Positions 8,843 through 17,700 are shown, counted from the first letter of the stretch. The stretch: 64,000 bases of DNA from Limnoglobus roseus (GCF_008254045.1 NZ_CP042425.1:5146001-5210000), one strand, 5' to 3'. The notes: a model not told the origin generated them from the letters alone. Numbers and translations are program-made.

Positions 8843-9419
8843 TCACTTCACAAAGCTGGCTGAAACCCTGACCGGCCGCCAACTCGCCATGACCATCACC
8901 GGGCCGGCCGAGCCGGACGCGGCCGTCGTCGAACTGGGCACGGAACACCTCAAGCAGGCCGGGTGGTTCGACGACCTGTCGGCCTCGGTCGACAAGCACT
9001 GGAAGGCCCAGACGCCGGACGTTCAGGACGCCCTTCGCGGGGCGGGCATCGGGGCCGGCGCTGGGGCCGGCCTCGGTTTTCTGACCGGTCGCAAGCGTCC
9101 GTTCGCCGACGCACTGACCGGGGCCGCCCTCGGCGCGGCGGCCGGCGGGGCCGTCGGACACCTTCCGCTACCGCTCGCTCGTCATGGTCGGGAGGAATAT
9201 GAGATTGCGGATCGTCGCCAACTCCGGCGCCAGGTATTGATCCAGCGCCCGGACGAGGACGTCGCGAGGGTACACGTCATCCAAGGCCGCACGAATTCGT
9301 ACGGCCTTGAAGTATTCCTCCGGCAAGTTGTACCGGACTCGGATTTCAGATTTCGGGGGCCGGTTCAAGGCAGATTCTCCGCAGGGTTTGGGCCTCGTTT
9401 GAAGCCTAACGCTATCTAA
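8835..9419 (+). CDS. Glycine-zipper protein whose C-terminus was replaced by the RT-unit insertion
   Basis: A TTG start overlaps the previous stop codon. Residues about 70-110 contain glycine-zipper repeats (GAGIGAGAGAGLGFLTG, GAALGAAAGGAVG) like those of small membrane-associated phage proteins. After HLPLPLA, at about 9175, the frame continues into sequence antisense to the small gene 9168..9368 and stops looking native. I infer that the natural end was lost when the reverse-transcriptase unit inserted. Confidence 0.45.
   Translation: MHNHFTKLAETLTGRQLAMTITGPAEPDAAVVELGTEHLKQAGWFDDLSASVDKHWKAQTPDVQDALRGAGIGAGAGAGLGFLTGRKRPFADALTGAALGAAAGGAVGHLPLPLARHGREEYEIADRRQLRRQVLIQRPDEDVARVHVIQGRTNSYGLEVFLRQVVPDSDFRFRGPVQGRFSAGFGPRLKPNAI
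9168..9368 (-). CDS. Small ribbon-helix-helix-like protein beside the RT gene
   Basis: The 66-residue product reads IRVRYNLPEEYFKAVRIRAA, then a helix DDVYPRDVLVRALDQYL. This beta-strand plus two-helix layout recalls CopG/RHH DNA-binding proteins. GGAG lies 8 nt before the TTG start chosen. It is divergent from the RT gene, so it could regulate it or be its partner. The fold call is by eye only. Confidence 0.5.
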   Translation of the reverse strand: MNRPPKSEIRVRYNLPEEYFKAVRIRAALDDVYPRDVLVRALDQYLAPELATIRNLIFLPTMTSER

Positions 9420-9529
9420 TTTCAAGCTGCCGTGCAAGACCTGAACGCAGTGCTGACCTTCACGCCGGCTTCGATATTTGGTACCCTCGCGGCATCCACA
9501 GCCCGTGACGCGCTCCTCGGATCGACGCC

Positions 9530-12500
9530 GTGATTCTGACCCCGAACTCGCGTTCAAAAAGAGCCCCCTCGGCTGCGCCGACGCACCTCGTCTGTTACGG
9601 GGACATGTTTCTGAGGGGGTGGGGCGAGACGCCGACGGACCCTTCGTTGGCGAGAGCCCTGCCGCCGATCCTCATCCGCGAGCCCGTGAGCGCAGACATT
9701 GATCCCTTGAGCGTGAACTGGACCGCGCCGGCCCAACGCCCGGGGTGGTGCGACGCCTCGATGGTGCGGTGGAGAGACGGTTACCCGTGGGTCGCCCACC
9801 GGCACCTACCTCTCGCCCAGGATGTTCTCCGACACGACGGACGAGAGGTCGACGTCCACCGCGTCGAGGGAATCGGACCACCGCTTCCGTTCGTTGACTT
9901 TCCGAACCTACACAACCCGGCCCTGGTCCGAATGATCGCGTCAGCCCCGACCTCGCTGGTCACGTACGGGACTAAGCGGTTTGAACTCCTGAAGCTCATC
10001 ACGCAGCTTTGCCTCGCGTTCCAGGATGCAAAGATCCTCATCGTCGGGCGGAACGAGGACCAGTGCGCCGAGATCGCCGCGTGCCTCCGCGGGAGTGGAC
10101 TCCGCCACCGCGTGTGTCGTCCTGGGGTCGATGGCGCCGATGGCCCGGACGATGGTGCGGCCCCGAACGCCATCACGATCTCGCGGGAGGGGGAGTGCGT
10201 CCGCATCCGCCTCGCCGAGCGGCTCATGTCGGCCGACATCGTCCTGCTCGCCGACGCCCGGCTTGCGTTCAACGATTTGGGCTGTGGCATCTTCGGCAAG
10301 GACGCCGACAGTGCGACCGACCGCCGAACGGACGGCCTCGTTCCGCACGAGCGCCTCGGCGGGAGCGTCGGCCTCCGCCACCGGCGGCTCGTCGGCTTCC
10401 TCCCGGCGGTCGACCGCCTGACGCCGGACGAACAACGCCGCGTCTTCTCACGGTACGGCTGTCACACGGTGGACGTGCCCGTGTCGGGGCGGCAGGCGCG
10501 CGACGTGCAATACCACTTCGTCCGCACGGGGCGGGAGGCGAAACCGTGGCTGCCGGCCGATCGCCTTCCCATGGCGGGCCACCTCGCCAGTCACCCGAAA
10601 CGGCAGCGCCTCGCCGCGTCCGTGGTTCGCAATATCCGGGCGGGCGACACGGACGGTTTGGTCCACTTCGGACTGTCTCGGGCGTTCGCCGAGCGATTGA
10701 CGGCCTCGCGAACTGTACTGGTCGTCGCACCTTCGGGATATACGAACGAGGACCTCGACGCCAGTTGCCACGTGGCGCCTTGCCCGCGGGTCCGGGTCGT
10801 CACGCCGGGACAGTTCGGCCCTGAGGACCTGGACGACGTCGACACGATCGTGCGCTTGGACGGGCTGACGGGGTTCGGGCCGCTCCCCCGGCAGTTCTCC
10901 ACGCCGCAGCGACGGCCCCGGGTCCTCACGGTCATCGACTTCGACGACGCGTTCGACTGGCGGTATCGGCGCCGGGCGGAAGGGCGCCTCGCCGCGTACC
11001 AGGCGGCCGGGTGGCTCTCGTCCGCCGAGGCCGCGTACCCGCACCTCTACCGTTACGTCCACACCCACCCGGACGGCCGGTGGTGGTGGGCCCAGCGGGC
11101 GAACATCCTCTCCGGCCGCGACACGATCGCGATGCGGGCCCGGCCGGCCAATCGCCTGACGACGCCGCACCGGCCGACTCTGTTGGACTTCCGCGCGGTC
11201 GAGATCGCGGCGACCGCCGCCGAGGCCGCGACGCCGGGTCCGGCCCGACCGGCCCAAGCGAAGACGGCGTCCTTGATCTGCAATTACATTAACGGCAAGA
11301 AACGGGCCCGCAGGCTGGCGCTCGCCGGGTCGCCGTCGGAACTGCCCCCGTTCCACGAGGCGTTCGGCGTCGACAACCTGATCGCCAACTTCCACGACCT
11401 CCTCCGGCGGGGCGGCGACGCGTTCGGACCCAGCCGGGTCCGCCCGTCCGACTACTGCCTCCGGGACGTGGCCCCCGTGCTCGCCCACGTCGGTCATGAG
11501 ATCTTGCGAGGGAGCTATCGTCTGGGCCCTGTCCGACCGGTCCCGATCCCGAAGGTCCTCGTTCCGCAAGGGCCGCAGGATTACCGCATCCTGTCGGTCG
11601 CGAACGTGGAAGACCGGATCGTCTCGACGGCGGCGAACGCCATCTTGAGCCCGTTCGCCGACGCGAAGTTTTTGCCGATGAACTACGGGTTCCGGCCGGG
11701 CCGGTCGCCCAACCACGTCCTGGCCGACATGGCCCGGGCGATCGAGGGCGGCTACCCGATCGTCGTGCTCGACGACATCCGTCGCGCGTTCGACTACGTG
11801 CGGCACGACCACTTACGCGAAGATCTCGCCCGGATGGTTCCGGACCCGCGGTATCTTCGGCATTTTGTCTCCCTGTTCGGAGGTGTAAATGGGTTAACCG
11901 ACGGCATCCCCCAGGGCAGCGCGATCTCGCCGCTGCTGCTGAACATCATCCTGCACTACCGGTACGACGAACTCCTGTATTGGAGTCACAAGTTCCCGTT
12001 CCTGTTTCGCTTCGCCGATAACATCGGCGGCACGACTCGAACGGTGTCCGAGGCAAAGTTTCTTTACGAGCGACAGCACGATCTTCTGCACGCGGCCGGA
12101 TTCGAGTTGAAAGGCAACGCCGAGTCCGCCGTGATCGACACCCGTGACACCCGCCCCCCAAGTGACGACCCGGAGGACGGGCGTGCGACCCCAAGCACGT
12201 CCGACATTTTGGGATTCAATTTTCACGTTCGGGGCGGCCGCGTGATCTACTCGCCCAAGAAGACCCTATGGACTAAACTCCAGGCGGTCCTCAACGGTGC
12301 CCACGACCACGACAACCCTACGGCGTTCGCTAGCAGTACGATCGACGGCCTGATCGCCGCGTTAGGTCCGTGCCTCGAAACGAGAGCAACTGAAGTCACG
12401 CGAAAGATCCTCCACCACCTTCGGGCCGCGGAACTCACCATTCCCGACGCGAAGACATTTGTTGGAAAACGAATCGTGGCATCACGGGGGGGGTGGATTA

Positions 12501-12784
12501 AAACCCTCGCTGGTCGACCGGACCCGGTCCGGCCGGTCAAACCCGTGACGCCGTGGGACAGATACCTGGCCGCCAGGACGCGAAAGACGACGGGTGCTCC
12601 GCCCCATTGGCCGGACGTCAGCGACGTCCGGCGCACGATTCAGTCGTCGACCGGGCTCGGTACGGCAGACTTGCCCCACTCGGCAAGCCTGCCGTACCGA
12701 GCAAGATCATGTTCGAGATCGGATTGGATCACGGAACCATGGGCTAGTCCTCCCCACTTGGCGAGCACAGAGATGGTTCGCTGA
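9530..12784 (+). CDS. Fusion of a degenerate SF2-helicase-like region and a reverse transcriptase
   Basis: Residues 640-880 carry reverse-transcriptase blocks: VPIPKV, YRILSVANVEDRIV, motif A VVLDDIRRAFDYV (745-757), motif B GIPQGSAISP (792-801), motif C FRFADN (826-831), where FADD is expected, and motif D AAGFELKGN. Spacing is closest to group II intron-like RTs, but no HNH nuclease follows. Residues 140-500 resemble an SF2 helicase that has lost its P-loop: SLVTYGTKRFE, AKILIVGRNE, ADIVLLADARLAF, RTVLVVAPSGY, RVLTVIDFDDAFDWRYRRR. The start may be this GTG or the ATG at 9605. The last 45 residues run through a palindrome and may not be native. Confidence 0.8.
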   Translation: MILTPNSRSKRAPSAAPTHLVCYGDMFLRGWGETPTDPSLARALPPILIREPVSADIDPLSVNWTAPAQRPGWCDASMVRWRDGYPWVAHRHLPLAQDVLRHDGREVDVHRVEGIGPPLPFVDFPNLHNPALVRMIASAPTSLVTYGTKRFELLKLITQLCLAFQDAKILIVGRNEDQCAEIAACLRGSGLRHRVCRPGVDGADGPDDGAAPNAITISREGECVRIRLAERLMSADIVLLADARLAFNDLGCGIFGKDADSATDRRTDGLVPHERLGGSVGLRHRRLVGFLPAVDRLTPDEQRRVFSRYGCHTVDVPVSGRQARDVQYHFVRTGREAKPWLPADRLPMAGHLASHPKRQRLAASVVRNIRAGDTDGLVHFGLSRAFAERLTASRTVLVVAPSGYTNEDLDASCHVAPCPRVRVVTPGQFGPEDLDDVDTIVRLDGLTGFGPLPRQFSTPQRRPRVLTVIDFDDAFDWRYRRRAEGRLAAYQAAGWLSSAEAAYPHLYRYVHTHPDGRWWWAQRANILSGRDTIAMRARPANRLTTPHRPTLLDFRAVEIAATAAEAATPGPARPAQAKTASLICNYINGKKRARRLALAGSPSELPPFHEAFGVDNLIANFHDLLRRGGDAFGPSRVRPSDYCLRDVAPVLAHVGHEILRGSYRLGPVRPVPIPKVLVPQGPQDYRILSVANVEDRIVSTAANAILSPFADAKFLPMNYGFRPGRSPNHVLADMARAIEGGYPIVVLDDIRRAFDYVRHDHLREDLARMVPDPRYLRHFVSLFGGVNGLTDGIPQGSAISPLLLNIILHYRYDELLYWSHKFPFLFRFADNIGGTTRTVSEAKFLYERQHDLLHAAGFELKGNAESAVIDTRDTRPPSDDPEDGRATPSTSDILGFNFHVRGGRVIYSPKKTLWTKLQAVLNGAHDHDNPTAFASSTIDGLIAALGPCLETRATEVTRKILHHLRAAELTIPDAKTFVGKRIVASRGGWIKTLAGRPDPVRPVKPVTPWDRYLAARTRKTTGAPPHWPDVSDVRRTIQSSTGLGTADLPHSASLPYRARSCSRSDWITEPWASPPHLASTEMVR
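12655..12702. repeat. Long near-perfect palindrome at the RT 3' end
   Basis: GCTCGGTACGGCAG at 12655-12668 pairs with CTGCCGTACCGAGC at 12689-12702. Inside it CTTGCC pairs with GGCAAG around a 6-nt loop. A second palindrome (CCGGACGTC-AGC-GACGTCCGG) lies at 12611-12631. They could terminate the RT transcript, mark an element end, or form a structured RNA. Confidence 0.6.
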
Positions 12785-13320
12785 TACCGTCCGTTCTCAA
12801 CGATAGACCTGACCACCTTGTTCGCGCCGTCCGGGCCGCGACCGGTGCGATACGCACCCGCGTGACATCCCTTCTCGTCAAGTCGACGGCGGAAGTCGAT
12901 GCCTTGCGCGCCGAGCGTCCGCTCCGATCGAGCCTTGCGCCACATATTCGACACGAGAGCGGTCGATGCGGCCGACTTGCGTCAGCACGAAGTGGTACTC
13001 CAGGTCATTGAACCCTTGATCCATCAAGGTGACCTTTAAGGATTTCAGCTGCGGAAAGTCGGAGGCCGCGAGATCGCCGACCACAGGGACTTGGCGGAAA
13101 AGGTTTGCCCTCCCCGGCCCCTGGGTCGCTCGCCACGGTCGCACGCGCCGCCGGACGGCCCCTTGATGCGAATCGAGAAACTGGCTCGGATGTTCCGTGA
13201 CGATGCCAATCGCAGACCTTCTCGGCGCACAACCGCGGCTCAGCCTGAACTCGCTCGACGGCCGCAAACGCATCGGCACCGTTCGCTACGCGCAGGGTAA
13301 AATGTGGGAAGCGTATCATG
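12703..13320 (-). pseudogene. Unidentified decayed minus-strand gene
   Basis: Protein-like segments appear in alternating minus-strand frames: SDFPQLKSLKVTLMDQGF and FNDLEYHFVLTQVGRIDRSR (about 12960-13080), then KARSERTLGAQGIDFRRRLD and YRTGRGPDGANKVVRSIV (about 12790-12950). No single frame spans them, so the gene is frameshifted. I cannot name a family. A transposase is possible because of the surrounding IS density. No intact gene is visible in these roughly 600 bp. Confidence 0.35.
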
Positions 13321-13331
13321 CCGATAGACGA

Positions 13332-14153
13332 TCAAGGTTTGCCGCGCGGCGACTTCTCAGAACCTTTGGTCACACGTTTCCGATCATTCCTTTTTGATTT
13401 TTGCTCGTAGTGTCGCTCCGTCCGGCAACGTTCGGTGCAAAAGACCTTGTCTCGACGCGTCCGTCGCTCGGCGTCGGGCGAACGCGTTCCAACGGCAAAC
13501 CAATCTCCGCACTGGGGACATTGACGGTGTTCGAACCCGCCGCCGACGGCTATGCCGAACTGAAGCCACAGCGCCGAAAGCAGGTTGGTCGGCCGGAAGG
13601 AGATGGCGCCTTGATCGTTAAAAATCGGCAAAACGTTAAAATTTAGATTGGCCAGGATTACTTCTCGGCAGCGTTCTAAAGCTCGACCCTTCGCCGAACC
13701 ACCGTCCCAGATCTTGTTCCAACTCCTCATATTACTGGAGTGGAAAAGCCATATTGCTTCGACTTCGGGTTCGGCTTCCGTCTCGTCGTTTCCTGTTCGC
13801 ACCAAATCGTGGGGCTCTTGGAGCCGCCCGTTCGGCCACCGGAGCTGGTCGGCCAATGTGCAACTTTCGAGTACCTCGCCATCGTCGTCGAGAACAGTGA
13901 CGCCCGTGGTCAACTGACCGTATTTGTTCGCGAACGCGATGTAGTCGTCGGGACCGTCTAATTCTGCGAACTTGTGGAACAACAGCGGCGTGTCAACCAT
14001 CGGCTGGTAAGTTTGAACGGCTGTGTCTTTTGCGAAGGTCGCCAGCCCGATCCGATAGCGCTCGTCACGGCTGACATTCTCCCAACTGTAGCCAACCCCA
14101 CTGACGGCCCAAGCGAATCTGGTCACAACGACCCTCCAAAAATTTCTCGTCAA
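13332..14153 (-). CDS. Uncharacterised protein with C-terminal zinc ribbon
   Basis: The 273-residue protein ends in a four-cysteine module: CPQCGDWFAVGTR at about residue 215, then FCTERCRTERHYEQK, followed by a basic tail. This resembles the C-terminal zinc ribbon of CGNR-type and related bacterial proteins. The N-terminal 200 residues show no motif I know. GC content looks lower than in neighbouring genes, which suggests recent acquisition. Confidence 0.6.
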   Translation of the reverse strand: MTRNFWRVVVTRFAWAVSGVGYSWENVSRDERYRIGLATFAKDTAVQTYQPMVDTPLLFHKFAELDGPDDYIAFANKYGQLTTGVTVLDDDGEVLESCTLADQLRWPNGRLQEPHDLVRTGNDETEAEPEVEAIWLFHSSNMRSWNKIWDGGSAKGRALERCREVILANLNFNVLPIFNDQGAISFRPTNLLSALWLQFGIAVGGGFEHRQCPQCGDWFAVGTRSPDAERRTRRDKVFCTERCRTERHYEQKSKRNDRKRVTKGSEKSPRGKP

Positions 14154-14380
14154 CGCTTATTGCCCTGTATCCGTTGTAATCGGCAAGCCATGATTAGGCA
14201 CGCCGATGAACGCGTGATGGCCAAGAACTACGGCGCACCAAATTCATCTCGCGATGTTACTCCGGGTCGAGTTCGAACTTCAAAAAACGATGGGCGGTCT
14301 TCATTGCGACCACCAAGCGGTTCGGGAAAAAATCTTCGAGTCCGATCAATGGTGAAGGAAGAAACCGAAGAGGGCCGGTC

Positions 14381-14674
14381 ATGACACTGACGCACAATCT
14401 GTCAGTGAAGCAAGCCGCACTTGCGATCGGCGTCTGCGAGTCACTCATTCGGGACTGGTGTGCCGACGGCATGCTTCCGCACTACCGGGTCGGCCGAAAA
14501 GGAAAGCGAGGAAAGATCCTCATCTCCACCTCTGACTTGGCCGCGTTCCTCGAACAGTTGAAAATCGCACCGGCCGAACCGAAGTTCGTCAACTCCTCGA
14601 CTTCTTCGGCACCTGGGCCGCTATTTTCCGAGTTGGACTCGAAGCGGCTGGCGAAGGCTTGGCTGACCCGTTGA
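14381..14674 (+). CDS. Excisionase-like HTH protein (first copy)
   Basis: The N-terminal half (LSVKQAALAIGVCESLIRDW, then HYRVGRKGKRGKI) is a MerR/excisionase winged helix as in HTH_17 proteins, which bend att DNA and bias integrases to excision. The C-terminal tail PLFSELDSKRLAKAWLTR is shared with the paralogue at 16397..16672. Its 3' end overlaps the convergent integrase remnant by 86 bp. Confidence 0.75.
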   Translation: MTLTHNLSVKQAALAIGVCESLIRDWCADGMLPHYRVGRKGKRGKILISTSDLAAFLEQLKIAPAEPKFVNSSTSSAPGPLFSELDSKRLAKAWLTR

Positions 14675-14958
14675 TCTTCTCGACGGCGGCCGCCAAGTGT
14701 TCATGCTGGTCGGCCAGGTGGACGTACACTTTCTGAATCATGTCCCGCGACGAATGCCCCATCAGTTCCGCGAGCGTCGGCCCGTTCACCCCGTTCAGGA
14801 TCGCCTTCGTGCCGAAGCCGTGGCGGATCAGGTACGGGCATACGTCGGCGGGCAGATTGAGCTTCTTCCGCAATCGGCCCACTTGTAGCCGCAGGGCGTT
14901 CATTGTCCAGAGATTTCCTTCGGTGTTCAAGAAGACGTGCGTGTGCCCGTTGCTCCGC
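14589..14958 (-). pseudogene. C-terminal fragment of a tyrosine recombinase, fused in frame to an IS3 fragment
   Basis: Residues NGHTHVFLNTEGNLWTMNAL, YLIRHGFGTKAI, LAELMGHSSRDM and the tyrosine segment QKVYVHLADQHEHL match the C-terminal part of the intact integrase 16560..17684 nearly residue for residue. The part with the catalytic RPKEVREL box is missing. Upstream the frame becomes an IS3 OrfB N-terminus, with the junction near TRLRSNGHT. The fusion ORF (14589..15215) should be inactive as a recombinase. Confidence 0.8.
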
Positions 14959-15549
14959 AGGCGGGTCACGGTGTTCTCCGAGCAGGCATGCCCGCGGGCG
15001 TTCAACGCGGCGGCCATGCGGGGGCTCCCGTACCGCTGCTTCACCTCGCCGTGAATCCCTTCGATGGCCGTGGCCAACTCCGGACGCCACGCCGCGGTCG
15101 AACTGTCAGCACGCGTGGCCCAGGCGTAGTACCCGCTGACGGACACCTCCAGCGACTCGCACATCCAGGCGACGGGCCACGCGTCGGCGTTCTCGGCGAT
15201 GAACCGGAACGTCACGTCGGCGGGCTGGCGAAGTACGCGGCGGCTTTTTTTAACAAATCCCGCTCGGCCCGGAGCCGCGCGTTATCCGCCCGCAGGCGGC
15301 GCAGCTCGTCCTCGGCCGGGGTCGGGTTGCCGTGGCCCGGGAAGGCCGCGGCCCCGCGCTCCTCGAGCGCCTTCCGCCAGGTCCGCAGTAGGTTCTCCCC
15401 GACGTCCAGGCGTCGGGCGACCTCGGCCACCGACAACTTCTGGTCGGTGATCATCTTCACAGCCGCGAGCTTGTACTCGGCGGTATAAGTCGTTCGGGGA
15501 CGAGCCATCGGTGAACTCCTCGGTCAGAGTGTACACCGTTAACTTCGAC
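14950..15549 (-). mobile_element. IS3-family element, 3' part deleted
   Basis: OrfA (15212..15508) is followed in the -1 frame by the first roughly 85 residues of OrfB: CESLEVSVSGYYAWATR, then KQRYGSPRMAAALNARGH. An A7 slippery run lies on the minus strand near 15245 and fits programmed -1 frameshifting in this family. OrfB then joins integrase sequence, so the DDE core is gone and the element cannot transpose on its own. Confidence 0.75.
15212..15508 (-). CDS. IS3-family transposase OrfA
   Basis: The 98-residue protein reads RPRTTYTAEYKLAAVKMITD, then LSVAEVARRLDVGENLLRTW, the HTH of IS3 OrfA, followed by the leucine-zipper helix ELRRLRADNARLRAERDLLK. It binds IS ends and normally joins OrfB by frameshift. 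The OrfB here is truncated, so only OrfA remains whole. Confidence 0.8.
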   Translation of the reverse strand: MARPRTTYTAEYKLAAVKMITDQKLSVAEVARRLDVGENLLRTWRKALEERGAAAFPGHGNPTPAEDELRRLRADNARLRAERDLLKKAAAYFASPPT

Positions 15550-16285
15550 TCCACCAAACTTGGGGAACCTCAGTCGAGTCGAGTGGACGGTAGAGTTGGG
15601 CATCGAACCGGAGCCGGGTGACCACGTCGATCCGTCGCCCGTTCTTGGTGTCCAGACAGGGACCGATCACCGTCTTGTTCGCGTAGGCCCCATCAAACAC
15701 GCCCAATATCGGGACCGGGGAGTCGGCATCGGCCTGTCGGAGTATGGCCGCTGCCAACTCGGTCTTGGTGGTGAACATCTCCCCTTCGGGAAGTTGGGTC
15801 TTGCGGAAATACAGTCGAGACGTGTGCGGGAGGAAGGTCCAGGGTGTGCCCGGAACGAGGTCCCCGGCCACGACCCAGTTGTGGGCTCGGACGGTCGAGG
15901 CTCGGTTCGGACTTCGCCCGGCCGGTTCGTGGAAGGTGCAGACGCCCCAGACATGCGGGCTGGTCCGGTGACACTTGGTATCGTCCAACGCCACGACCCG
16001 GTAACCGTGAAATCGGGGGCTGACCTCGGTCTCAATCACCTGCCGTGTCTGTTGCTCGATGGCGTCGCGGCGGAACGCGCCATACTCGGCAAAGTGCTCG
16101 ACGACCCGCCACCGATCCTCCATGCCGATGCTGGTGAGGATCTGGGTGATGGTGTGTTCTTCGCAGCCGAGCACGGTTCCGGTGACCCACTGCGCGAAGC
16201 GGGTGAAGCCCGGTTGGGTGAGCACGAATGCAAACGGGAGAAGCAGTTGTTTCCACAACTGGACGAGTTGCGTCGCGTCGTTCAT
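15549..16285 (-). pseudogene. IS4/IS701-like DDE transposase, C-terminus cut off by IS3
   Basis: The frame contains VVALDDTKCHRTSPHVWGV, the first catalytic Asp region, then HNWVVAGDLV, and ILGVFDGAYANKTVI with the second Asp. The third acidic residue should follow, but the frame runs into IS3 end sequence after STEVPQ at about 15550. The family assignment is by motif recall: IS701 is likely and IS4 is possible. Confidence 0.65.
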
Positions 16286-16396
16286 GACGTCGGTTCCGGG
16301 CATCCTGATGGTGAGTCCGCACCCAATCAGTTGGCCGCAAAACCCGCCACCGATCAACGAGAATCCTGGAAACTACTGTTTAAAGGAGATGGTACC

Positions 16397-16672
16397 GTGT
16401 TAACTGTCAAGCAAGCTGCTACCCACGCCGGTGTCTCTGAGTCACTGATATATGTGTGGTGTGGCGACGGGACGCTCCCCCATGTCCGTATGGGTCGCAA
16501 GGGGAAGCGAGGCACGATCCGTATCGCCGTCGATGACCTGAACGGCGTGATCGCCGCGTTCAAGGTTTGTTCGGCCCCTGTGGTTTCGGTCCCGGCCGCT
16601 TCGGGTTCACCGGCTTTGCCCTTTTGCGAGTTGAACCCTCAGCGGCTTGCGAAGGCATGGAAGCCCCGTTGA
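16397..16672 (+). CDS. Excisionase-like HTH protein (second copy)
   Basis: GTG start 8 nt after TAAAGGAG. The HTH LTVKQAATHAGVSESLIYVW and wing VRMGRKGKRGTIRI match the copy at 14381..14674. The tail LPFCELNPQRLAKAWKPR is also shared. It converges on and overlaps the integrase 16560..17684 by 113 bp, as the other copy does with its own integrase remnant. Confidence 0.75.
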   Translation: MLTVKQAATHAGVSESLIYVWCGDGTLPHVRMGRKGKRGTIRIAVDDLNGVIAAFKVCSAPVVSVPAASGSPALPFCELNPQRLAKAWKPR

Positions 16673-17684
16673 TCTTGTTCACAGCGTCCTTCAAGTGCTG
16701 GTGTTGGTCGGCAAGGTGAACGTACACCTTCGAGATCATTTCCTGACTCGTGTGCCCCATCAACTCGGCCAGCGTCTGACCGTCCACCCCCGAGATGATC
16801 GCCCGCGTGCCGAACCCGTGCCGGCAGAGGTAGGCACAGACATCGTCCGCCAGTCCCAGTTTCTTCTTGATCCGCCAGACCTGAAGCCGCAAGGCGTTCA
16901 TCGTCCACGGCTGTTTTTCGGTGTTCAGGAACACGTGGGTGTGTCCGTTGCCCCGGAGCCGGTTCGTGATTTCCTTCAGCGGTCCCGTGAGATAAATCAC
17001 GCGAGGCTTGCCCGTCTTCTTGCCGGTCTTGTTCTCCATCAGTACCCAGCGGTCTTCCTGGACTTGATCCCACCTCAACTCTCGCACTTCCTTCGGCCGT
17101 GCGCCGGTAAGGTAGAGCGCGACGAGCAAATCCTTCAGCGGCCCGCCGGCATTCTCGTGGAGCTTCCAGAACTCGGTGTCGCTGATCGCCCGTTGACGGG
17201 GACGCGGCTTCGGGTTCTTCATCCCGACGATCGGATTCTCGGGTAACAGCTTTCGCTCGGCCGCCCACGAGAAGACGCGGCCCGCCGCCTTCCGGGCGTT
17301 GTACACGGTCGTTTCGCCCCAGTCCTTCGCCTCGACCTTCGGGTCGATCCATCGGTCGATGTGGTACGGCTTCAGTTCGCGGGCGAGCACCTGGCCGCAC
17401 GCCTCGGCGAAGAGTTGGCAGTAGTATTTGTTCAGCCGATGGGTGTCGGCGGCGAAGTGGACGCGGCTGTGATGGAGGAACGCTTCGATCACGTCTGCGG
17501 TGCGGCTGCCGACGGCTTCCGGTGACGTGCGACGCATCTTTCTCAGTTCGATGTATTTCTCTTCCGCGAGCTGACGGTGATGATCGTCGTTAGGTCCCTG
17601 GACGAGCCGCGTCTTCTCGCCGCCGAGGGTAATCATCCACCAGCCGATGTCACTGCGGTGCCAGACTTTCGCCGGACGGGCCAT
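16560..17684 (-). CDS. Tyrosine recombinase/integrase
   Basis: The 374-residue protein has an N-terminal SAM-like core-binding domain (about 60-150) and a catalytic domain with TGARPKEVREL (Arg I), a Lys in the beta-hairpin, LCRHGFGTRA (His-Arg box), LMGHTS and the nucleophile segment VYVHLADQH. The length is normal for phage/ICE integrases. Its start lies about 130 bp from the left 44-bp repeat. Nonamers resembling arm-type sites lie between them. Confidence 0.85.
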   Translation of the reverse strand: MARPAKVWHRSDIGWWMITLGGEKTRLVQGPNDDHHRQLAEEKYIELRKMRRTSPEAVGSRTADVIEAFLHHSRVHFAADTHRLNKYYCQLFAEACGQVLARELKPYHIDRWIDPKVEAKDWGETTVYNARKAAGRVFSWAAERKLLPENPIVGMKNPKPRPRQRAISDTEFWKLHENAGGPLKDLLVALYLTGARPKEVRELRWDQVQEDRWVLMENKTGKKTGKPRVIYLTGPLKEITNRLRGNGHTHVFLNTEKQPWTMNALRLQVWRIKKKLGLADDVCAYLCRHGFGTRAIISGVDGQTLAELMGHTSQEMISKVYVHLADQHQHLKDAVNKINGASMPSQAAEGSTRKRAKPVNPKRPGPKPQGPNKP

Positions 17685-17700
17685 GATCGCCTCCCGATGC

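Noticed and set aside
9370-9530. Retron ncRNA upstream of the RT
   Set aside because: I looked for paired msr/msd inverted repeats and found none convincing. Not excluded, but not supported.
9530-12784. Group II intron-encoded protein
   Set aside because: RT motifs look similar, but there is no HNH endonuclease, no clear intron RNA domain V was seen, and the N-terminus is helicase-like.
13394-13646. Short plus-strand genes opposite the zinc-ribbon gene
   Set aside because: They are antisense to a well-formed gene (13332..14153) and lack ribosome sites.
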